NCBI RefSeq assembly: GCF_014385195.1
Contig: NZ_JACRTG010000007.1
Span: 4,492 to 68,491, forward strand
DNA: 64,000 nucleotides
Direction of reading: 5' to 3'
From: Paratissierella segnis
GTDB lineage: Bacteria > Bacillota > Clostridia > Tissierellales > Tissierellaceae
In this document: positions 38,373 to 46,208 of the stretch, one piece after another
Layout of the letters: every line of letters begins with the position of its first letter
Position numbering within the stretch: position 1 is the stretch's first letter
Notes under the pieces: model-generated
The model's database searches: none
What the model was told of the DNA's origin: nothing
What the model saw: only the letters and a program-made list of their open reading frames with translations
Made by a program: the position numbers and the translations under genes

Positions 38373-38600
38373 ATGATGATGACATTAAGAGATTTAAAGC
38401 CGGGACAAAAAGGTACAGTTGTATCAATTGGAGAAAAAGGATCTATGAGGAGAAGAATTATGGATATGGGAGTTACCCCAGGTATATCAATAAAAGTTGT
38501 TAAGGTTGCACCTTTAGGGGATCCTATAGAAGTAAATATCAGGGGATATGAGTTAAGCCTTAGAAAGGCTGAAGCTGAAAATATAGAAGTGCAATTATGA
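38373..38600 (+). CDS. feoA: FeoA-domain protein (second copy)
   Basis: A 75-residue SH3-like FeoA. The typical blocks are LRDLKPGQKGTVVSI, RRRIMDMGVTPGISIKVV and DPIEVNIRGYELSLRKAEAENI. FeoA assists FeoB in ferrous iron uptake, probably by contact with its cytoplasmic part. Three ATGs in a row (38373, 38376, 38379) follow GGGAGG, and any may be used. It lies between the frameshifted feoA and feoB (49 nt gap) in one operon. Confidence 0.92.
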   Translation: MMMTLRDLKPGQKGTVVSIGEKGSMRRRIMDMGVTPGISIKVVKVAPLGDPIEVNIRGYELSLRKAEAENIEVQL

Positions 38601-38649
38601 TGTTGTTTTTTAAAAATCATTGTTAAATAAATAATAAAGGAGATATTTT

Positions 38650-40881
38650 ATGGCATATACAATTGCTTTGGCGGGAAACCCGAATAGTGGAAAAACAACA
38701 CTTTTTAATGAACTCACTGGTGCCAGACAGCATGTTGGAAACTGGCCGGGTGTAACAGTGGATAAAAAAGAAGGAGTTTATAAGAAGAATAAAGAAGTCA
38801 ATATACTGGATTTACCAGGTACATACTCTCTGTCACCATATTCTGCAGAGGAAGTTATTGCAAGGGATTACATAGTGAAAGATAAACCCGATGTAGTAAT
38901 TGATATTGTAGACGGCACTAATATTGAGAGGAACTTATATCTTACATTGCAAATTGCAGAAACAAAGATTCCCATGGTTGTGGCAATGAATATGATGGAT
39001 GAGGTTGAAGGTCAAGGAGATAAGATTGATTGCAGCAAACTATCAAAACTTTTAGGAGTTCCGGTTGTACCAATAGTTGCCAGAACCGGAAAAGGAATAG
39101 AAGAATTGATGAATGCGGCAACTGAGGCAGCAAAGAATAAAACATCAGCTAATGATTTGGAAATATTTGATGAAAATATCAGCTCTGCCATTAAGTCTGT
39201 ATACGAGGTGTTAGAAAGTTCACAAGGCAGCAGTGGTTCGGCAAAAGTAGAAGCTGTTAATCAAGAATTGCAATGGCGAGCTATTAAACTTATTGAGAAT
39301 GATGAAATAATATTTGATATGTTGTCTGAAAGTGAGAAAATCGAAGTAAGAAAAATTGTTAAGATAGCTGAAGATAGTGGAGATGGAGATCTGGAAGCAA
39401 GAATTGCAGATTTGAGATATCAATTCATAGGAAAACTTGTAAAAGATGCGGTCAAAAAGAATAAAAAAATGCATGTGGAAACTAAATCTGATAAGCTGGA
39501 TAAAATATTGACCAATCGTATCTTGGCATTACCAATCTTTGCAGTTATTATGTACTTACTTTTCGCAATTACTTTTAGTGAAAACTTTTTATTTATAGAA
39601 GGACTTTCAAGTCCCGGAGTGTGGCTGGCAGGTTTGGTGGAAGGTTTATGGGCGAGCTTTGGAGGCGTGATAGAAGGATTAATAGGCAATGCCTCTCCTG
39701 TATTACAGTCGCTTATTATGGATGGAATAATTGAAGGGTTAGGTGCAATCATTGGATTTATTCCATTAGTTTGGGTGCTTTATATACTGATCTCTTTCCT
39801 AGAGGATTGCGGATATATGGCTCGTATTGCTTTTGTAATGGATAGGATATTTCGTAGGTTCGGATTGTCCGGACGTTCATTTATTCCGCTACTGATGGGA
39901 TTTGGGTGCGGTGTTCCGGCTATAATGGCTACTAGGACTCTCGACACAGAAAAGGATCGTAAAATCACCACAATTTTAACGGGTTTTATGCCTTGTGGTG
40001 CAAAACTTCCGATATTTGCAATGTTTGTTTCTACATTTTTTGCAGACAATAATAAAACTTTAGTTACTTATTCTTTATATATGTTAAGTATTTCAGTAGC
40101 AATTATTGTATCTCTAATATTAAATAAAGTGGTGTATAAATCTAAAGCATCAAATTTTGTTATGGAGCTTCCGAGATATCGTGTACCAACTTTAAAGAGC
40201 ATTGGTATACATGCTTGGGAGAAGGTAAAGGGTTTTGCAGTTAAAGCAGGAACAGTAATTTTCATATCTACTATATTGATTTGGGCTTTAAGCAACTTTA
40301 ACGCTAACTCATTTAATGGAGTAAATGCAGCAAACAATGAAGATGGAAGTATAATATGTGAAATGGATGACAGTTTCCTTGCATCTGTAGGGAATGCAGT
40401 AGCACCAGTATTTAGGCCATTAGGGTTTGGCGAGTGGAGACCTACTGTGGGTGTTGCTACAGGTTGGATTGCTAAAGAAATGGTAGTAGTGACTATGGCA
40501 CAGTTATATGATGATGATGTTAGTCCGGAATATCTGGCAGAATTTTTCTCACAGTATGATGCAGATGAATTAGAGGAATTGGGGTTTGAAGATGGGGTTT
40601 ATGATGAAGAAGCAGCCTTTGATATCTATTCAGAGGGTATTCTTTGGGAAGGCGAAGATGAAAATGCTCTGCCATCTATGAAAGACGATATAAAATCGAA
40701 AGCTGCAGCTTACTCATACATGGTGTTTAACTTATTGTGTATGCCTTGTTTTGCGGCTGTTGGGGCAATGAAGAGAGAATTAAAAACATGGAAAAATACT
40801 GGAAAAGCAGTTGCCGTTCAGATGCTTACTGCTTATGTGGTTGCATTTATTGTATATTCAGTTGGAACTTTGATAGCTTAG
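38650..40881 (+). CDS. feoB: Ferrous iron transport protein B
   Basis: A 743-residue GTP-binding iron permease. The N-terminal G domain shows GNPNSGKTT (G1), DLPGTYSL (G3) and AMNMMDE (G4), followed by a helical GDI-like domain (about residues 165-270). The membrane part has the two Gate-like motifs with Cys: GFGCGVPAIMATRTL (about 417) and GFMPCGAKLPIF (about 444). An insertion of about 60 acidic residues precedes the last membrane helices (about 620-690). It moves Fe(2+) into the cell under anaerobic conditions. The start follows AAAGGAGAT. It is co-transcribed with feoA and regulated by the Fur-like box. Confidence 0.97.
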   Translation: MAYTIALAGNPNSGKTTLFNELTGARQHVGNWPGVTVDKKEGVYKKNKEVNILDLPGTYSLSPYSAEEVIARDYIVKDKPDVVIDIVDGTNIERNLYLTLQIAETKIPMVVAMNMMDEVEGQGDKIDCSKLSKLLGVPVVPIVARTGKGIEELMNAATEAAKNKTSANDLEIFDENISSAIKSVYEVLESSQGSSGSAKVEAVNQELQWRAIKLIENDEIIFDMLSESEKIEVRKIVKIAEDSGDGDLEARIADLRYQFIGKLVKDAVKKNKKMHVETKSDKLDKILTNRILALPIFAVIMYLLFAITFSENFLFIEGLSSPGVWLAGLVEGLWASFGGVIEGLIGNASPVLQSLIMDGIIEGLGAIIGFIPLVWVLYILISFLEDCGYMARIAFVMDRIFRRFGLSGRSFIPLLMGFGCGVPAIMATRTLDTEKDRKITTILTGFMPCGAKLPIFAMFVSTFFADNNKTLVTYSLYMLSISVAIIVSLILNKVVYKSKASNFVMELPRYRVPTLKSIGIHAWEKVKGFAVKAGTVIFISTILIWALSNFNANSFNGVNAANNEDGSIICEMDDSFLASVGNAVAPVFRPLGFGEWRPTVGVATGWIAKEMVVVTMAQLYDDDVSPEYLAEFFSQYDADELEELGFEDGVYDEEAAFDIYSEGILWEGEDENALPSMKDDIKSKAAAYSYMVFNLLCMPCFAAVGAMKRELKTWKNTGKAVAVQMLTAYVVAFIVYSVGTLIA

Positions 40882-40900
40882 TGTGTTAGGAGGTATGCAT

Positions 40901-41041
40901 ATGACAGATGTTATCATTATTGTGATTATAGCGATTTGTGTGATATTTAGTATAGCTTATAGCAGAAAAAGAAAAAAATCAGGGCAATCAAGCTGCGGAT
41001 GCGGCTGTGATGATTGCAATACTACCCATTCCGATAAATAG
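40901..41041 (+). CDS. FeoB-associated Cys-rich membrane protein
   Basis: A 46-residue protein with one N-terminal membrane helix (VIIIVIIAICVIFSIAY), a basic stretch (SRKRKKS) and a Cys cluster (SSCGCGCDDCN). This is the layout of the small FeoB-associated Cys-rich proteins, sometimes called FeoC-like by position, found directly after feoB in Clostridia. A role in FeoB assembly or metal handling is inferred. ATG 40901 follows AGGAGG; the gap to feoB is 19 nt. Confidence 0.85.
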   Translation: MTDVIIIVIIAICVIFSIAYSRKRKKSGQSSCGCGCDDCNTTHSDK

Positions 41042-41117
41042 ATTGTAGATTTAAACTGGTAGTTTCCTTTAAAATTTGATATGATTTAGGTATCTTAGTA
41101 GTTTGGAGGTACAGAAC

Positions 41118-41489
41118 ATGAATGAATCAAGAGAAATGTATTTGGAAACTATTTTGATTTTAAAGAAACGTAACGAGCATGTTAGATCAATAGACGTAGC
41201 AAGAGAGTTAAATTTTAGCAAGGCAAGTGTGAGTCGGGCAGTTGGAATACTAAAGGATGATGATTTTATAACAGTTGATGCCAATGGGTATATTGAATTG
41301 ACCGAGAAAGGCACAAGAAAATCTAAAGACATTTACAACAAACATAAAGTTTTAACATCATTTTTTATAAACGTAATTAAGGTATCACCTGAAATAGCTG
41401 AAGAGGATGCATGTAAAATTGAACATGTTATTAGCGATGATACCTTTAAGGGTATAGAAAAGTATTTAGCAGATAATAAAAATAATTAA
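41118..41489 (+). CDS. DtxR/MntR-family metal-dependent regulator
   Basis: A 123-residue repressor-type protein. The N-terminal winged helix reads YLETILILKKRNEHVRSIDVA, then LNFSKASVSRAVGILKDDDFI. A short dimerisation domain follows (LTSFFINVIKVSPEIAEEDACKIEHVIS), with the metal-ligand-type Glu and His of EEDACKIEHVIS. It lacks the C-terminal SH3 domain of long DtxR proteins. Located at the end of the feo operon, it probably senses Fe(2+) or Mn(2+). The operator upstream of the operon looks Fur-like rather than DtxR-like, so its target is not settled. ATG 41118 follows TTTGGAGG. Confidence 0.88.
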   Translation: MNESREMYLETILILKKRNEHVRSIDVARELNFSKASVSRAVGILKDDDFITVDANGYIELTEKGTRKSKDIYNKHKVLTSFFINVIKVSPEIAEEDACKIEHVISDDTFKGIEKYLADNKNN

Positions 41490-41490
41490 A

Positions 41491-41530
41491 TTTACGCCAA
41501 TCGTAGGATTACGGTTGGCGTAAATTTTTA
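41491..41530 (+). terminator. Strong intrinsic terminator of the feo operon
   Basis: TTTACGCCAATCGTA pairs with TACGGTTGGCGTAAA around GGAT (one mispair allowed), followed by TTTTT. Confidence 0.9.
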
Positions 41531-41684
41531 AGAAAGTATTTGCAAACTGCATGATTTTGTCCGGTTTAGAAATCGTTATTGATACAGGGATGGCATATTA
41601 TATATTTGTAATATGTTTTTTCTTTAAGAAAAATTGCACATTTTTTCATTGCCATACGTTATACATTATGAGAGGAGGTTTCTT

Positions 41685-42146
41685 ATGTCTGTAAGCTTAC
41701 AGGACCAATACGATAAGATATACCGATATTGTTATTTTAAAGTAAACAACAAAGAGATAGCAGAAGATTTGACACAAGAAACTTTCTTAAAATATTTCAG
41801 TCAGACATCATATATAAACAGAGGGAAGCCTCTTGCTTATCTCTATACCATAGCAAAAAATCTATGCGTTGATTATTACAGAAATAATAATAAAGAAAAA
41901 AAGTTGGATACAGAAATATTAGTGAATGATACCATTTCTAAGGTTGAAACAAATCTTACCGTAAGACAAGCGGTATCCACATTGCCAAAAGATTTACAAG
42001 AACTACTATTGCTTAGGTATGCAAATGAACTTAAGGTAAATGAAATAGCAAGTATTATGGGAATTTCAAGGTTTTCAGTTAGCCGAAAATTAAACAAGGC
42101 ATATGGTGAGTTAAAAACTATTTTGAAGGAGGAGGATTTTTCATGA
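41685..42146 (+). CDS. ECF-type RNA polymerase sigma factor heading an ABC operon
   Basis: A 153-residue ECF sigma factor. Region 2 contains YDKIYRYCYFKVNNKEIAED, LTQETFLKYF and the helix KPLAYLYTIAKNLCVDYYRN. Region 4 contains LPKDLQELLLLRYANELKV and the recognition helix NEIASIMGISRFSVSRKLNKAY. I chose ATG 41685 after AGAGGAGG; an in-frame start at 41634 lacks a ribosome site. The TGA overlaps the ATG of the next gene (ATGA), so the sigma factor is translationally coupled to the membrane protein and the ABC transporter. Autoregulation of the operon is likely but inferred. Confidence 0.88.
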   Translation: MSVSLQDQYDKIYRYCYFKVNNKEIAEDLTQETFLKYFSQTSYINRGKPLAYLYTIAKNLCVDYYRNNNKEKKLDTEILVNDTISKVETNLTVRQAVSTLPKDLQELLLLRYANELKVNEIASIMGISRFSVSRKLNKAYGELKTILKEEDFS

Positions 42147-42874
42147 GGCATAAATTGAAAAGGGAAGTAAAATTGACCTTTGAAGCTCCAACACCTGCGA
42201 GAAAAGAGAGCTTTCTATGCCAATTCGACTATCCTAGAGCAAGTCAATTTGATTTTATAAAAGCACAGTTAGGATATATTAGGAAACGTGTTTGGATTTT
42301 ATCATTACTATTATTCATAGTTACACTTTTTGAGTTGCATTTTTACGGAGTATCTACTTCCTTTGTTCGTATTATGTCATCTGTTTTGCCTTTTATTTCA
42401 TTGATAAGTATAAGTGAAATCACTAGAAGCGTAACCCACAATATGGAAGAACTGGAAATGAGTTGTAAGCATAACTTTTTAGAAATTTTCTTTATTCGTG
42501 CAGGAATATTAGGAACGGCTAATCTCATTTTTTTGCTAAGTATTTTATTTTTACTTGTGGGGAAAACCGACTTTGGATTTTTCAGATTGGGACTATTTCT
42601 GACAACGCCGTATTTATTAAATTGCTATATTTCACTTATTGTACTAAACTGCTTAAAAAGCAGAGATGTTACTTATATATGTGGCATAGTTACAGCTTTT
42701 GTTAGTATATCAAATGTATTGATTACAATACAGATAAATGACATTTATACAGAAAAATATTGGACGTTATGGATTACGTCATTTATAGTTTTAGCCATAT
42801 TGAGTGTTATAGAACTGGTAAAGCTAATTAAAAAAATGGAGGAATTTAAGTGGAACTCATCATTGACCGTTTAA
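42143..42874 (+). CDS. Membrane protein of a sigma factor-ABC operon, possible anti-sigma
   Basis: A 243-residue protein with a hydrophilic N-terminus (about 45 residues, with the conserved-looking TFEAPTPARKESFLCQFDYPR) and about six membrane segments from residue 49 on. I do not recognise a characterised family. Clostridial sigma-ABC operons often have such a protein in second position. It may hold the sigma factor at the membrane or belong to the transporter. The ATG overlaps the sigma stop by 4 nt, and its 3' end overlaps the ATPase gene start by 25 nt. Confidence 0.7.
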   Translation: MRHKLKREVKLTFEAPTPARKESFLCQFDYPRASQFDFIKAQLGYIRKRVWILSLLLFIVTLFELHFYGVSTSFVRIMSSVLPFISLISISEITRSVTHNMEELEMSCKHNFLEIFFIRAGILGTANLIFLLSILFLLVGKTDFGFFRLGLFLTTPYLLNCYISLIVLNCLKSRDVTYICGIVTAFVSISNVLITIQINDIYTEKYWTLWITSFIVLAILSVIELVKLIKKMEEFKWNSSLTV

Positions 42875-43722
42875 CAAAACAATATAAAAATAAGATTGCA
42901 GTTGATCGAATTTCATTGACACTAAAGGAAGGTGTTTATGGATTATTAGGGGAAAATGGTTCTGGAAAAACAACATTGATGCGAATGATTTGCGGAGTTT
43001 TAAAGCCTACAAGCGGAGACGTGAAATTCGATGGAATTGATGTAAGCGAAGAAGAATATAGAGATTCATTAGGTTATTTACCGCAGGATTTTGGATATTA
43101 TCCGGAATTTACAGCTTGCGATTTTTTGCTTTACATGGGAAGTTTGAAGGGACTTACCAAGATAAGGGCAAAAGAAAAAGCAAGTGAATTATTAGAACTT
43201 GTCGGACTTTCGGATGTATCGAAAAAGAAAATAAGAACATATTCAGGTGGTATGAAACAGCGCTTAGGTATTGCGCAAGCAATGCTAAACAATCCGAAAA
43301 TTTTGATTTTAGATGAGCCAACTTCAGGTCTTGATCCAAAGGAGCGCATACACTTTCGTAATTTGATTTCCAGATTAGGCAAAGATAGAATTGTACTTCT
43401 GTCCACACATATAGTTTCAGATGTTGAATATATTGCTTCAACAATCCTTATGATGAAGGATGGGCAGATTATTCTTCAAGGCAGCCTTGAAGAAATCATT
43501 GGGGCAATCGAGGGAAAGGTGTTTGAATGTTCAGTAGATAAAAAAACTGCTGCTAATCTTATAGCTAATTATCCAATAATTAATATAAGAGAAGAATCGG
43601 ACAGAACTTTTTTACGCCTAGTAGCTGATAAACCTCCTTGTGAAACTGCAGTTGTTGTACCGGCTATATTAGAAGATTTGTATTTGTATTATTTTAATGA
43701 GGGGGCAACTGGGAATGAATAG
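42850..43722 (+). CDS. ABC transporter ATP-binding protein
   Basis: A 290-residue ATPase subunit. Walker A is GENGSGKTT (about residue 34). The Q-loop region is YLPQDFGYYP (about 78), the signature YSGGMKQRLGIAQAM (about 134), Walker B ILDEPTSGLD (about 156) and the H-loop STHIVSD (about 188). It energises the permease encoded next. The set resembles ABC-2 type export or lantibiotic/drug immunity systems in Firmicutes; the substrate is unknown. The GTG start at 42850 follows GGAGGAATTTAA. Confidence 0.93.
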   Translation: MELIIDRLTKQYKNKIAVDRISLTLKEGVYGLLGENGSGKTTLMRMICGVLKPTSGDVKFDGIDVSEEEYRDSLGYLPQDFGYYPEFTACDFLLYMGSLKGLTKIRAKEKASELLELVGLSDVSKKKIRTYSGGMKQRLGIAQAMLNNPKILILDEPTSGLDPKERIHFRNLISRLGKDRIVLLSTHIVSDVEYIASTILMMKDGQIILQGSLEEIIGAIEGKVFECSVDKKTAANLIANYPIINIREESDRTFLRLVADKPPCETAVVVPAILEDLYLYYFNEGATGNE

Positions 43723-44923
43723 TTATTGTGAATTAATTAGATTTGAATACAGAAAGATTTTAAGAAAACGCAGCAATATCATAACACTTTTTATTGCTAT
43801 CTTTATCACTCTATTTAGCTGTGTTGGTCCCTTAATGGGAAATCAATATATAAAAGGAGAAATATATGAAACAAATTATGAAGGAATGAAAAAGGACAGG
43901 GAATATATAAGAAGCTTGTCAGGCAGAGAAGTAGATAAGAGCTTGCTCTTGGAAACAATAGAAGCTTATTCTCATATTCCACATACTGATGGCAAATATA
44001 CAGATACAAAAGAATACCAGCAATATGCTCGTACATATAGTGAAGTTTATTATTTAATCAGAAAAGCATACAATTTAAATGACTGGAAAGAAATATCAAC
44101 TATTGTAGAAGATAATGTTAACAATTTCTATCATGTACGTCAAGATATGGTTGAAAAAAACATAGAGGATACAACAATGAGTGCCACAGAAAAAGCAAAT
44201 TCTGTAAATCTAAGCAGAAAAGTAAAAACACCATTTATCTATTCATATACAGGTGGATATACGAGATTTTTCTCACAAATGTATACAACCGCTATTTTAA
44301 TCTGTTTTATCTGTTCCGTTTATATTGCTCCATTGTTTGCAGGGGAATATACTGATAAAATGGATAGCCTTATCTTGTCATCTAAATATGGTAAAAATAA
44401 ACTTATATCTGCAAAATTATTTACAGGAGTGTCTTTTTCTATTTTGCTGAGCATTATTCTATCCGCTGTATCCTTCGTTACAGTGATGATATTTTTCGGA
44501 TGGGAAGGCGGCAATTCACCAATTCAACTTTATTTACCGCTATCAATACATCCCTTAACTATGGGACAGGTTGCACTAATGAATTTCGTTTTAATTATGT
44601 TTGGGAATATATTATCTGCTGTATTGACGATGCTATTATCTGCAAAGCTTAAATCTTCATTTATGGTAATTGTGATTATGACAGTAATTACTATTTCTCC
44701 TATGCTTGTGAATGTATCTGAAGATGTACTGTGGATATACCATTTATCCAATCTTATACCTGTAAATATGTTTTCTATTGGCAATATAATAGATGTATTT
44801 TCTATAGACTTATTTGGATTTATCCTAATGCCTTATGATATTATGCTTGTTTTTGCCATTATATCAAGTATAGTATTGCTGCCATTTGCGTACCGAAGCT
44901 TTAAAAATCATGATTGCGCGTAA
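43715..44923 (+). CDS. ABC-2-type transporter permease
   Basis: A 402-residue membrane protein. One N-terminal helix (IITLFIAIFITLFSCVGPLMG) is followed by a large extracytoplasmic loop (about residues 40-185). About five to six more membrane segments follow. This topology is typical of ABC-2 permeases partnered with a single ATPase. ATG 43715 overlaps the ATPase stop by 8 nt, and an in-frame ATG at 43697 would overlap more. It is the last gene of the sigma factor operon. The substrate cannot be predicted. Confidence 0.85.
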   Translation: MNSYCELIRFEYRKILRKRSNIITLFIAIFITLFSCVGPLMGNQYIKGEIYETNYEGMKKDREYIRSLSGREVDKSLLLETIEAYSHIPHTDGKYTDTKEYQQYARTYSEVYYLIRKAYNLNDWKEISTIVEDNVNNFYHVRQDMVEKNIEDTTMSATEKANSVNLSRKVKTPFIYSYTGGYTRFFSQMYTTAILICFICSVYIAPLFAGEYTDKMDSLILSSKYGKNKLISAKLFTGVSFSILLSIILSAVSFVTVMIFFGWEGGNSPIQLYLPLSIHPLTMGQVALMNFVLIMFGNILSAVLTMLLSAKLKSSFMVIVIMTVITISPMLVNVSEDVLWIYHLSNLIPVNMFSIGNIIDVFSIDLFGFILMPYDIMLVFAIISSIVLLPFAYRSFKNHDCA

Positions 44924-44935
44924 TTTAAAATAGAT

Positions 44936-44974
44936 AAAAACGGATAGCCGATTAACTAACTATCCGTTTTTTAT
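44936..44974. terminator. Bidirectional intrinsic terminator
   Basis: ACGGATAG pairs with CTATCCGT around CCGATTAACTAA. A5 precedes it and T6 follows, so it can end both the ABC permease (+) and the mannitol-dehydrogenase-like gene (-). Confidence 0.85.
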
Positions 44975-45000
44975 TCCTAAAATAAATTTGTTTGAGGTTT

Positions 45001-46191
45001 TTATTTTCTAAAAGCTATTTCTTTATAATGGGCTAAAATAAGTTGGTGAAGCATCTGTTCTTCTTTAATATTTGGGCTTAAATCGCATACATCCCAAATA
45101 GTTTGTTCTATGCCATTTGACTTTACTGAACTTTGAAGTTTAAGCGCAGACGGATCCTTTTCGTTTTCAAACAAAAACAAGTAAGCAGCTCCTCTGGCGA
45201 GGAAATATGGCAATTTATTGTACTTTAAGCAAAGTAGTGCCGGACCTATATATCTATCATCTCTGCTTAATTTTCTAAGTGGATCAGCCGAAACATGTTC
45301 CACATCATCTAAAACATTGCTTTTCATAAAGAAATTCCAATATTTATTTTTACCTTCTTTTATTTCTTCGGTATTAAAATTAAATTCTTTTCCAATTCCA
45401 AAGCTGGCTTCATTATAAGCTTGGTCAGCTATATTTTGGATATAAGGATCATTAGCGCATTCTACTGTATATTTATAGCCTTTGCTCCATCCTATTGAGG
45501 CAATCGTACAATGAAGCATATTACCGCACCAAACTTTTTCTGCCAATCTTCCCTCAACACGGTCTGTAAATTGTATAAACTCCATGTCCGGCTTTGGACC
45601 TACAAATTCATCTCCTACAGGAATGACAGTGCCCTCACTAGAAGAAACACAGAGGGGGTCTTCTTTAAGCATCTTAGGGGTGGGGTTTACTCCGCCTCTT
45701 AAGGTTAACGCTTCAACGATACCGATATTATCTTTATAATAATTTATTTCAGTTTCTGTATGAAGTTGTTTTTCTACCATTTCTTTTACTCTACGTGCTG
45801 TAAGTGCTTTATTTACAAAAAAGATGAAATTCAAAGGATTTTTTCTACTGATTTCTATACATCGTTTAATAGTTTCTACTATTTGGTTTGCTACTGATGG
45901 TAAAGCATTTGGATATAGGGCAACACAAACCATATCAACTATAGACAATTTCTCAATTATTGTTGTAAAATCTCTTTCAATTGAATAGGCTTCATAATCT
46001 TTAATTATTCTCTTTTTTGTTTCAGCTTTACCTGTTATAAATAAAGTATATTGTCCTCTTGAGTTAAGTTTGTCAACCAGATCAGTAGATATGTCTATGA
46101 ATGTTATATGATATCCTGCAGCACTAAATAAATCTGCCAAATATCCTCTTCCTATTTTTCCCGAACCAATTATTGCTACAGTTTTTTTCAT
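45001..46191 (-). CDS. Mannitol-dehydrogenase-family (mannitol-1-phosphate 5-dehydrogenase-like) enzyme
   Basis: A 396-residue long-chain polyol dehydrogenase. The N-terminal NAD motif is AIIGSGKIGRGYLADLF. NKALTARR and the active-site-type block YGGT-like GLVE are less conserved, but the C-terminal half shows DPLRKLSRDDRYIGPALLCL, the hallmark helix of MtlD-type enzymes. The usual catalytic Lys and the Asn-His pair are not clear to me, so it may act on another polyol or aldonate phosphate. It is the last gene of the cassette 2 operon (18 nt after IIC-IID) and probably interconverts a polyol phosphate and a ketose phosphate. Confidence 0.78.
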   Translation of the reverse strand: MKKTVAIIGSGKIGRGYLADLFSAAGYHITFIDISTDLVDKLNSRGQYTLFITGKAETKKRIIKDYEAYSIERDFTTIIEKLSIVDMVCVALYPNALPSVANQIVETIKRCIEISRKNPLNFIFFVNKALTARRVKEMVEKQLHTETEINYYKDNIGIVEALTLRGGVNPTPKMLKEDPLCVSSSEGTVIPVGDEFVGPKPDMEFIQFTDRVEGRLAEKVWCGNMLHCTIASIGWSKGYKYTVECANDPYIQNIADQAYNEASFGIGKEFNFNTEEIKEGKNKYWNFFMKSNVLDDVEHVSADPLRKLSRDDRYIGPALLCLKYNKLPYFLARGAAYLFLFENEKDPSALKLQSSVKSNGIEQTIWDVCDLSPNIKEEQMLHQLILAHYKEIAFRK

Positions 46192-46208
46192 TGAAAACTT
46201 CCTCCTAT

